Source: a virus
Strand: one strand, 5' to 3'
DNA length: 26,857 nucleotides
IMG/VR virus record: IMGVR_UViG_3300028827_000145
Location: 1 to 26,857 of that record
Position numbers and translations under genes: made by a program. This document shows, one piece after another, positions 1 through 5,469 of this stretch (positions are counted from its first letter, which is position 1; each line of letters starts with the position of its first letter). The notes under the pieces are model-generated. The model made no database searches. It saw nothing but the letters and a program-made list of their open reading frames with translations, and was not told the DNA's origin.

Positions 1-195
1 ATATTTAAGCGAGGCGACAAATGGGAGGCCCGACGGATCATGCCAATCGTGGCTTCCTGGGACGAGTATGAGGACAGAGAAATTTTTCTCGTAGTCCGAA
101 GATATTACGATGATGAAGCCTCAGCAAAACGGGCCTTATACCAACTCAACCCCAGCCTGCTAAAACTTATGCAGGCGCTTTGCCGGGAGGAGTAA
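1..195 (+). CDS. Hypothetical protein, 5' end cut by the window
   Basis: Frame 1 is open from the first base to a TAA stop and gives a 64-residue C-terminal fragment ending in LMQALCREE. The composition is soluble and charged, with aromatic residues in the middle (EIFLVVRRYYDDE). No motif that I recognise. The next gene starts one base after this stop behind a GGGAGGAG Shine-Dalgarno that lies inside this gene's last codons, so the two are almost certainly one operon and translationally coupled. Function unknown. Confidence 0.6.
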   Translation: MFKRGDKWEARRIMPIVASWDEYEDREIFLVVRRYYDDEASAKRALYQLNPSLLKLMQALCREE

Positions 196-196
196 G

Positions 197-490
197 ATGA
201 TCGAAATGTCACCACGAACCGGCTATTTATACAATGCACGCTCGCTCGTCAAAAAGCACATTGACGAGATGATTCAAGAGTGGAAAAATCCCCCACGCCC
301 GGGGAGCATCTGCGGGGTAGAGGGAGAGAAAGGAAGCCGCTTCTTGACTCCCGGTTGTGGAGCTCCCGCCAGCGGGTATATCACCACGTGGTGGGATGCG
401 GATGGCCTTTTCATCCGCATGTACGGCGCTAGCCGGGAGTACCGACAACAATTTGTCGAGGTTTATATTGAGAAAGAGTATCTAGAATAG
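197..490 (+). CDS. Hypothetical protein, 97 aa
   Basis: ATG start seven bases or fewer from a strong GGGAGGAG ribosome binding site. The 97-residue product has a Pro/Gly-rich middle with two Cys (SICGVEGEKGSRFLTPGCG), then a probable beta-rich half with a WWDADG turn and FIRMYG and FVEVYIEKEY strands. No known family recognised. It sits in a run of small accessory genes upstream of an anti-CRISPR-like gene, so a host-takeover or anti-defence role is possible but is only inference from position. Confidence 0.65.
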   Translation: MIEMSPRTGYLYNARSLVKKHIDEMIQEWKNPPRPGSICGVEGEKGSRFLTPGCGAPASGYITTWWDADGLFIRMYGASREYRQQFVEVYIEKEYLE

Positions 491-503
491 AGCCACAAGC
501 CAA

Positions 504-521
504 AGCCCCCCTCCGGGGGCT
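504..521 (+). promoter_or_regulatory. Intergenic hairpin just upstream of a ribosome binding site
   Basis: AGCCCCC and GGGGGCT form a perfect 7-bp GC-rich stem around a CTCC loop, extendable by GCC/GGC outside one bulged base. No T-run follows, so it is not a standard terminator; the next gene's AAAGGAGG site starts 7 bases later. It may protect or process the mRNA, or modulate initiation. Confidence 0.55.
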
Positions 522-538
522 GGCAGAAAGGAGGAAGT

Positions 539-931
539 ATGACAGTTGAAGCAACGGGCACAATGCTCACATGCTACACCGATGAAGGCTGGCTGGCCTT
601 CACCGATGCAATCAAGATGTCCGAGTTCTTCCTTCGAACCGCAATAATAGAGATCCTCGAGAAGCGGTTCGGGGAAGTCTCTGAGAAGGCTAAAGAAAGG
701 TTAAGAAACACCAACGGACTAATGCGTCTCAGGGAGCTAATAATAAAAGCAAGCACTGTAGAAGAATTGAGATTGTTTGAGAAGGAATGGGAAGTCCTTC
801 CGCACTGCCAGATTTGCGGATGGAAATTCCCATATCTTCACCCGGGGGGATTTTGCACTAGCTGCAGTGTGAAATTTCTCGGAAAAGACTTCATGGCTAT
901 CAAAGAGTTGAAAAAGCTTCTCGAAGCTTAG
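539..931 (+). CDS. Hypothetical protein with C-terminal zinc-ribbon-like Cys pairs, 130 aa
   Basis: ATG start 5 bases after AAGGAGG. The first about 85 residues look helical (SEFFLRTAIIEILEKRFGEVS, then a Lys/Arg/Leu-rich helix). The C-terminal third holds CQIC at about residues 91-94 and CTSC at about 109-112, two CxxC pairs about 15 residues apart, as in a small zinc ribbon or knuckle, followed by a final helix. Such folds commonly bind nucleic acid or protein; which one cannot be told here. It lies between two hairpin-bearing spacers in the accessory operon. No named family recognised. Confidence 0.65.
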   Translation: MTVEATGTMLTCYTDEGWLAFTDAIKMSEFFLRTAIIEILEKRFGEVSEKAKERLRNTNGLMRLRELIIKASTVEELRLFEKEWEVLPHCQICGWKFPYLHPGGFCTSCSVKFLGKDFMAIKELKKLLEA

Positions 932-943
932 CCTTCATCTGAC

Positions 944-1073
944 AGCCGGCCTCTGCGCCGGCTCTGGCAGGCTTGCTTTTGCAGCAGGTGACTGCAGCCT
1001 ACCCTAGCCGCATAAGGCCTTGGCCGCAGGGTAGGCCTCAACGCTACAGTTATGCCCTCTAGCGGTCGGAGGG
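944..1073 (+). promoter_or_regulatory. Structured intergenic RNA element, copy 1
   Basis: The 159-base spacer can fold into several hairpins: AGCCGGC/GCCGGCT (944-950 with 957-963, loop CTCTGC), a perfect 9-bp GCCTACCCT/AGGGTAGGC (997-1005 with 1028-1036), and CGCTA/TAGCG (1042-1046 with 1060-1064), with an alternative CCCTC/GAGGG pairing (1055-1059 with 1069-1073). It ends at an AGGAGG ribosome binding site 7 bases before the next ATG. No open frame with a start signal lies in it. Parts of the primary sequence recur at 2361-2465 in the same order, so it is more than chance folding. Confidence 0.5.
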
Positions 1074-1090
1074 TTACAGGAGGTTAGATT

Positions 1091-2338
1091 ATGAGTAAGA
1101 TATCCTTGAGTTGGGATGGGACTCATTCGGACTACATTTATTTGTTTGAGTCCGATAAATTGTTATGTTATGAAAAAAATTATTACGAAATACACCAACT
1201 CCTGGGGGGTGAGAATTATTACCGCTCCAGGAGCGGACTGTCGGGAGCTGGCTGGTTGCCTCCGGATGCTAGCCTGAAGGCGTTGGTCTGTAAAAGCTAC
1301 CGGGTTGACGCCATGGAGCCAGACCCAAATTTCGGAGAGGGAGAAGTCAATATTTACGTCCCTCACGTTAAGCATGAAGGAATAGGCAAAGATTTTCCGA
1401 TAGTAGTTGTTGAAAAAAGAGATAGTGGCAGAATCCACTTCTACTATCTCGCTAGTAGCGAGCTTTCTGACGTTTCTCACGTTCTCGAAAATCCCGAGCA
1501 AGCCTCGTGGTTATACCGTACGCTCTATTTCTTTAAGGAATACTACAACCACGATGGGATGGAAAAGGTAGTGGAAGATGTATCCTTGTACAAGAGGGGC
1601 TTCAAAGTAACCTGTTATAACCATCCTTTCCGGTGGCTGAAGGAAGCTCCGGAGAACTCAGTGGAGCTAAAGAAGGATGAAAAGTATTACTTCGACGGTG
1701 AAAACATTTACCATCGAAGTGATAATAAGAGAAACTGCTTATCTTTGTGGAAAGAGGGGACTTCCAACGGAGAGATTTACCTTTACTTTTTAGGAGACAG
1801 AAAGGCCATCTTTCTGAGGGAGGAAGATCATTTCTTCCTCAGCGAGTTAGGGATTTCCCTAACTCAAGGATGGTTCAACATCCCCCAGGAGGGTTGGACA
1901 AAACCGAGGCCAAAGGCCGATTTTTGGAAGTCACAGCGGAAATTAAAAAGCATAATTGGCCCATTCGCCGGGGTTCAGGTAGATGACCAAGGCCTTATTG
2001 AATACATTAGTGAAGGCCTCGGGCATTGCCTGGGGGGAGTAGAGCGTAAGCTAGAGGCCTATAGAAAAAGTGGATATGCTACCTTAGGGGAAATTCCCGA
2101 GGTTCATATCCAGCAGGAGCAGCGGCAAAGAGAGATTGCAGAGCATTTGAAAAACCTTGCCCTCGGCAAGGAGAGTCCAAAAATGATCCCCGACATGGAC
2201 ACCCCCTTCTGCAAGCTCCTTCGGGAACTCGCAGGAGAGGAAGAAGAGGAGGAAGCAGGAGAGGAAGAGGAAGCAGAAGCAGAAGAGGAAGCAGAAGAGG
2301 AAGAAATAGAGGAGTATCTCAGAGATAAAGAAATGTAA
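1091..2338 (+). CDS. Hypothetical protein with Glu-rich C-terminal tail, 415 aa
   Basis: ATG start 7 bases after AGGAGG. The body (about residues 1-375) is rich in Tyr, Trp and Phe and looks globular. Two stretches, about residues 14-58 and 227-269, look loosely alike (xIYLF...K...Y/F...xGWxxP), suggesting an internal duplication, but this is by eye only. The last about 35 residues are almost pure Glu/Ala, from a GAGGAA-type low-complexity DNA run, ending EEYLRDKEM. Acidic tails of this kind occur in DNA mimics, histone-like decoys and chaperones. No family recognised; placed in the accessory block next to an AcrIII-1-like gene. It is large for such a region and clearly protein coding. Confidence 0.7.
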   Translation: MSKISLSWDGTHSDYIYLFESDKLLCYEKNYYEIHQLLGGENYYRSRSGLSGAGWLPPDASLKALVCKSYRVDAMEPDPNFGEGEVNIYVPHVKHEGIGKDFPIVVVEKRDSGRIHFYYLASSELSDVSHVLENPEQASWLYRTLYFFKEYYNHDGMEKVVEDVSLYKRGFKVTCYNHPFRWLKEAPENSVELKKDEKYYFDGENIYHRSDNKRNCLSLWKEGTSNGEIYLYFLGDRKAIFLREEDHFFLSELGISLTQGWFNIPQEGWTKPRPKADFWKSQRKLKSIIGPFAGVQVDDQGLIEYISEGLGHCLGGVERKLEAYRKSGYATLGEIPEVHIQQEQRQREIAEHLKNLALGKESPKMIPDMDTPFCKLLRELAGEEEEEEAGEEEEAEAEEEAEEEEIEEYLRDKEM

Positions 2339-2360
2339 TAACCACAACCAACAAAAACTA

Positions 2361-2465
2361 GCCGGCCGCAAGGCCGGCACCTGCTTGTGTAGCAGGCGAT
2401 GCTGCTACCCGGGCAGCCTGGCATGCCCGGATCATAAGACTTACAGCCTTGGCCAGGCAGGGCAG
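2361..2465 (+). promoter_or_regulatory. Structured intergenic RNA element, copy 2
   Basis: The spacer holds a perfect 7-bp stem GCCGGCC/GGCCGGC closed by a GCAA (GNRA) tetraloop (2361-2378), CCTGC/GCAGG (2380-2384 with 2392-2396), and a perfect CCGGGCA/TGCCCGG stem (2409-2415 with 2424-2430). It ends just before a GGAGG ribosome binding site. Compared with the spacer at 944-1073 it shares, in order, a GCCGGC hairpin, GCTTG-x-T-x-GCAGG-x-GA-x-TGC, TACCC, CATAAG and CCTTGGCC-x-GCAGGG. A pair of related structured leaders in front of two accessory genes suggests a shared RNA-level control element. Confidence 0.5.
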
Positions 2466-2478
2466 ATCGGAGGTAGAT

Positions 2479-2811
2479 ATGAAGCGATATCTTTTTAATG
2501 CGGCAATGATGCCGTCCGAGGGGATTTATACTTTGAAAAAAATCTCTAAGGACGAATTCTTGTCAACCCTTAGAGAGTGGGGAGATGACTATGAGAGTTT
2601 TGTTGGCTACCCAAACGTAGCCAATGTTATTGCGGACGAGGGGATCTATGTCCCTCTCAACCGCGCTAAAGCAGAACTAACAGAGCAATCGGAAATCCTT
2701 ATAATAAAGCTAACGTATCGAATCCAAAACCCAGAAGAGAAGAAAGAAAACACGCATGGAAAAAAAATCGAAGACTACGAATTCTACTACATGAGTTTCT
2801 CTCCATTCTAA
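2479..2811 (+). CDS. DUF1874/AcrIII-1-like protein (viral ring nuclease family; catalytic His apparently replaced)
   Basis: The ATG at 2479 follows GGAGG by 5 bases; a longer in-frame TTG start at 2449 has no such site, so the product is 110 aa. It reads like the DUF1874 family (Sulfolobus virus SIRV1 gp29, STIV B116, ICEBs1 YddF): N-terminal YLFNAAM (family xYLxNAFS), TLKKIS strand and helix, a mid-protein helix after FVGYPNVAN (family IGHxxTA), IYVPLNRAKAEL (family xxxxxNRVEIKL), then LIIKLTYRI and a C-terminal EFYYMSF strand. AcrIII-1 enzymes cleave cyclic tetra-adenylate and so silence type III CRISPR effectors. By my alignment the catalytic His (His47 of SIRV1 gp29) is Tyr44 here, while Arg66 and Arg85 are kept as Arg62 and Arg81, and Glu88 is not clearly kept. 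So it may bind cyclic tetra-adenylate without cutting it, or serve another role. Last gene before a double terminator. Confidence 0.7.
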   Translation: MKRYLFNAAMMPSEGIYTLKKISKDEFLSTLREWGDDYESFVGYPNVANVIADEGIYVPLNRAKAELTEQSEILIIKLTYRIQNPEEKKENTHGKKIEDYEFYYMSFSPF

Positions 2812-2855
2812 CATTCTAACATAATCTAGTACTTTACAATCACCCACTTTATTTT

Positions 2856-2892
2856 AATCCCTTGCGCAATATCTCGCAAGGGATTTTTTTTT
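2856..2892 (+). terminator. Rho-independent terminator 1 of a tandem pair
   Basis: Perfect 11-bp stem AATCCCTTGCG/CGCAAGGGATT with an 8-base loop, running straight into nine T residues. It ends the accessory operon, 45 bases after the DUF1874-like stop codon. Confidence 0.93.
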
Positions 2893-2900
2893 GTCAACGC

Positions 2901-2937
2901 TGCCAGGATCCCAGCGAGGGATCCTGGCATTTTTTTT
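2901..2937 (+). terminator. Rho-independent terminator 2 of a tandem pair
   Basis: Perfect 12-bp stem TGCCAGGATCCC/GGGATCCTGGCA with an AGCGA loop followed by eight T residues, eight bases after the first terminator. Two strong terminators in a row isolate the accessory block from the replication genes downstream. Confidence 0.93.
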
Positions 2938-2955
2938 GCTACGATTTTTTTTCTC

Positions 2956-2983
2956 TTGACAAGTGATTTTTTCTCTATATAAT
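2956..2983 (+). promoter_or_regulatory. Sigma-70/A-type promoter of the clamp operon
   Basis: TTGACA (2956-2961), 16-bp spacer, TATAAT (2978-2983), perfect in both boxes. Transcription should start near 2990, leaving a leader of about 155 bases before the first gene. The -10 surroundings (TCTCTATATAATAGA) are identical to those of the promoter at 9071. Confidence 0.85.
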
Positions 2984-3001
2984 AGATGAAAATCACCTCT
3001 T

Positions 3002-3032
3002 GATCTACCAACGATCTACCCATGATCAATCC
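3002..3032 (+). repeat. Short direct repeats just downstream of the promoter
   Basis: GATCTACC occurs at 3002-3009 and 3013-3020, followed by a related GATCAATCC at 3024, all at 11-bp steps beginning about 12 bases after the likely transcription start. One helical turn spacing suggests a protein-binding operator. The TCTACC core resembles the TGCTACC units of the large array at 7647-8272. The rest of the leader to 3146 holds only a weak CCCAC/GTGGG hairpin (3031-3064 region). Confidence 0.5.
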
Positions 3033-3146
3033 CACTGCAGGTCTTGATATATACCACTGTGGGAGACTGGTAGGTTGAGAGCCAATAAAACCAAGTGTTG
3101 CAAAAGAATGCATCCGTAAACCCTATATAAAAAGGAGATTGCAGAC

Positions 3147-3851
3147 GTGAGTTCAAAGAAAGAACCCGAGAAGATGCTCGATAGTTGGAATGATCCAATA
3201 CTCCTTCGGCTTGAGGCCATAGAGAAAGGGCTCAGCGAACTCAAAGAGATCGCTGACCTTAAAGGCAGTATCACAATGACAAACGACCAAATTATCCGAC
3301 TCGATAGTAAAATCATTACTATCGAAAAGAAAATGTCCGAGGTTATATCGCTTGCTGATAGAGTTAAAGCACTCGAAAGCAAATCTACCTTCGAAGACAA
3401 CCTCGTAAAAGCCGTAATGACAGTGCTTCGGTCAGTACCACAGAGCCAAAGCCAGCAAATACAAGCTTCACAGTATGCACCGAGGCCGCAAGCCAGACAA
3501 CCACAAGGCCAGAGCCAGGCGCAACAAGGGCAGAATCAGAAACCACAGCATGAGCTTGAAGCCGAACTTATAGCCAACCAAGCATGGCTCGATGAAGCCT
3601 GCCCGTTCTCCAAAGCCCAAGGCGCCACATGGCGAGCGCTAGCGGCTAACCAGGCCGCTGGAATCCTTGTAAATAACAGGATACAGCAGCCTAGGAATTA
3701 CCTCCACTCCATCGCTAATTGGAAAGACTGTCACCAACTCACTCGGACAAAAGCTAAACTCGCCCTCGAAATCGTGAAACCGCAGCAACCACAACAACCA
3801 CAAACACCACAACAATCGCAACAAAATCTTCCCGATGAACCCCCTTTCTAA
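3147..3851 (+). CDS. Coiled-coil protein with SSB-like C-terminal tip, 234 aa
   Basis: GTG start with AAAGGAGA about 10 bases upstream. Visible parts in order: an N-terminal heptad-rich coiled coil (about residues 15-85), a Gln/Pro/Ser-rich linker (about 99-135), a compact domain with ELEAELIANQAWLDEACPF and a helical NYLHSIANWKDCHQL segment (about 136-210), a second Gln/Pro linker, and a final LPDEPPF. Bacterial SSB proteins end in a flexible Gln/Pro/Gly linker and an acidic tip ending (D)DIPF that recruits replication proteins; the layout here is the same but there is no OB-fold signature I can see. First gene of the operon with the sliding clamp, so a replication-accessory or ssDNA-binding role is likely by inference. 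Confidence 0.55.
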   Translation: MSSKKEPEKMLDSWNDPILLRLEAIEKGLSELKEIADLKGSITMTNDQIIRLDSKIITIEKKMSEVISLADRVKALESKSTFEDNLVKAVMTVLRSVPQSQSQQIQASQYAPRPQARQPQGQSQAQQGQNQKPQHELEAELIANQAWLDEACPFSKAQGATWRALAANQAAGILVNNRIQQPRNYLHSIANWKDCHQLTRTKAKLALEIVKPQQPQQPQTPQQSQQNLPDEPPF

Positions 3852-3880
3852 CCCTTGTAAATTAAAGGAGACAACACACG

Positions 3881-5014
3881 ATGGATATATCAATCTCTAG
3901 AAATACCATGCTAAAAGGCCTAGAGGCGATACTGCCAGTAGCGGCTAAGAAAGAAGCCGATGTCATGGAAATCGTCACTATGGCAAAATTCGATACGAAT
4001 GTGGCTAGACAAACCCTCGAAATATCCGCTACTGACCTCACAACCTCAATGAAAATGCGCCTTACAGGCGATCTTAAAATCGCTAAGGAATCTTCCTTTA
4101 TCCTCCCGGCTCAAACCCTTTATAAGATTGTGAAAGCGAACCCCATGGATGCCATCGATATAAGCCACAAGGGTGACAGCGTTACGATCATCTCAAACGG
4201 TTCTATATTCAAGCTTCCAGCCGGGAATATCAAGGAGTTTCCTGAAATAGCCGAGGAAGACCCGAAAAATGCTGTTATTATGCTCCCTCGCAAAACGTTG
4301 ATAGATATGTTTAAGAAAACAACATTTTGCTCAAGTGACGAAAAATCAAGGTATTCGCTCGATATCGCATTTATAAAATGTAATACTGAAGATATTGAAG
4401 TGATATGTACCGACGGTGTCCGACTGGCTATCGCTAAAACAGAATGCGAAGTACCGCAAGCACTTCAAAACCAAAAAGTGCTTGTAAAAGTTAATACAGT
4501 TAAAGCGCTTCAAAAAAGCCTTAATTTCCTTGCCGGAGACGATATAGCACTCACTTTCCAAAATAATTTCCTTGTGCTACTAACAGACGAGGCACAAATT
4601 ACGGGGATCCTAGCGCAAGGGAAGTTCCCGCCTTACCAAAAAGCTATACCCAAAAAGACTCCCACAAAGGTTGCTGTATCCTCCCAGGCTCTACTCCATG
4701 CGGTTACTAGAGTTCAGCATGTGATCGATCGCCAAGACCATATTTCACTCGCTTTTGACGAGTCATGTATCATAATTGAAGGCAGGAGTAGCTTCGGAGA
4801 AGGGAAGGTTACGGTAAGTAATGCTACAACTGCCGGAAAACCTATACAGGCTTTCTATAGACCAGCATATCTCACCGAAGCACTTAAGGCCATGTCATTT
4901 GACTCTATTACAATTGATCTAAGTCAAGACGGCGTTATGGTGCTACGTGAACATAACTACCTCCACTGTCTCTGCCCCATCGTAATCCCAGAGGTCGTTG
5001 TCACAAACCAGTAA
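3881..5014 (+). CDS. dnaN: DNA polymerase III sliding clamp (beta subunit)
   Basis: 377 residues, the full length of bacterial DnaN (about 365-380). The ring-shaped dimer holds the polymerase on DNA. Family marks: three-domain alternating pattern; CTDGVRLAIAK (bacterial ATDGHRLA), GKFPPYQKAIPKK (bacterial GxFPDYxxxIPxx), and the C-terminal NYLHCLCPIVI, equivalent to the strand that ends in MPMRL in E. coli. The last stretch, IPEVVVTNQ, is an extension past that point. ATG start with AAAGGAG about 10 bases upstream, 29 bases after the SSB-like gene, same operon. Phages with their own complete clamp are uncommon; it implies control over polymerase recruitment, though no polymerase gene is in this window. 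Cys and Lys/Ile-rich composition suggests a phage-lineage copy, not a recent host gene. Confidence 0.93.
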   Translation: MDISISRNTMLKGLEAILPVAAKKEADVMEIVTMAKFDTNVARQTLEISATDLTTSMKMRLTGDLKIAKESSFILPAQTLYKIVKANPMDAIDISHKGDSVTIISNGSIFKLPAGNIKEFPEIAEEDPKNAVIMLPRKTLIDMFKKTTFCSSDEKSRYSLDIAFIKCNTEDIEVICTDGVRLAIAKTECEVPQALQNQKVLVKVNTVKALQKSLNFLAGDDIALTFQNNFLVLLTDEAQITGILAQGKFPPYQKAIPKKTPTKVAVSSQALLHAVTRVQHVIDRQDHISLAFDESCIIIEGRSSFGEGKVTVSNATTAGKPIQAFYRPAYLTEALKAMSFDSITIDLSQDGVMVLREHNYLHCLCPIVIPEVVVTNQ

Positions 5015-5065
5015 TCCATACCTGGCCTTTAAACCTATCCACACCTAACCAGTAATCCCATAATC

Positions 5066-5090
5066 CTACCGCAAATCTACCTTGCGGTAG
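5066..5090 (+). promoter_or_regulatory. Hairpin after the clamp gene
   Basis: Perfect 9-bp stem CTACCGCAA/TTGCGGTAG with loop ATCTACC. CTACC appears in the stem and again 11 bp later in the loop, matching the motif and spacing of the large array at 7647-8272. No T-run follows, so a processing or binding site is more likely than termination. Confidence 0.5.
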
Positions 5091-5141
5091 CCTTTATTCT
5101 ACTTCCTCCAAAGGGTGCATAACGCCCTGATTACCCAAATT

Positions 5142-5176
5142 AAAGCCTTGGCAAAGACCATGCCAAGGCTTTCTTT
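5142..5176 (+). terminator. Rho-independent terminator of the clamp operon
   Basis: Perfect 12-bp stem AAAGCCTTGGCA/TGCCAAGGCTTT with a 7-base loop, ending in TTTCTTTAT. About 130 bases after the dnaN stop and just upstream of the next promoter. Confidence 0.85.
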
Positions 5177-5234
5177 ATATCACAAGGCCTATAGCAGGGT
5201 ATATCAGGGGTAGGTTTTCCTGGGAAAATTTTAC

Positions 5235-5262
5235 TTGACAGGGAGAGAAAAAAAATTATACT
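5235..5262 (+). promoter_or_regulatory. Sigma-70/A-type promoter of the primase-helicase operon
   Basis: TTGACA (5235-5240), 16-bp purine-rich spacer, TATACT (5257-5262). It drives the ribbon-helix-helix gene and the primase-helicase. A palindrome begins two bases after the -10 box. Confidence 0.8.
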
Positions 5263-5263
5263 A

Positions 5264-5288
5264 TAACAATATTGTTAATTTTGTTAAT
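5264..5288 (+). promoter_or_regulatory. Palindromic operator over the transcription start
   Basis: TAACAATATTGTTA is a perfect 14-bp palindrome (5264-5277) placed over the expected start site. TTGTTAAT recurs as a direct repeat at 5272 and 5281. Arrays of short half-sites at the promoter are usual for ribbon-helix-helix repressors, and such a gene is the first one transcribed, so autoregulation is the likely use. Confidence 0.6.
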
Positions 5289-5310
5289 AATACAGCGGAA
5301 AGGAGAAAAT

Positions 5311-5469
5311 ATGAAGATTGTATTCTCTATTGCACTTCCTCCCAATCTCCTTGAAAAAATAGAAAACGAAAGGGGACTTGTCCCGAGATCTCGCTTCGTA
5401 CAATCTATACTTGAAAAATATTTCGAAGAGAAACAAGGAGAAAAAGATGGAAGTATCAGAAATAACTAA
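5311..5469 (+). CDS. Ribbon-helix-helix (CopG/Arc-like) transcriptional regulator, 52 aa
   Basis: ATG with AAAGGAG 6 bases upstream; a longer open frame to 5272 lacks a ribosome binding site and overlaps the operator. The product matches the CopG/Arc layout: an N-terminal strand (KIVFSIALP), helix 1 (PNLLEKIENERG), the turn LVPRSRF, helix 2 (VQSILEKYFEEK). Members dimerise and insert the paired strands into the major groove. First gene after the promoter at 5235, whose start region holds a perfect palindrome; it overlaps the primase-helicase by 23 bases. Probable early-gene or autorepressor. Confidence 0.75.
   Translation: MKIVFSIALPPNLLEKIENERGLVPRSRFVQSILEKYFEEKQGEKDGSIRNN

Noticed and set aside
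1747-1986. 79-residue + strand frame within the 415-residue gene
   Set aside because: Lies wholly inside a better supported gene in another frame.
2104-2424. Ser- or Leu/Phe-rich - strand frames opposite the poly-Glu coding run
   Set aside because: They arise from the low-complexity GAGGAA sequence of the + strand gene.
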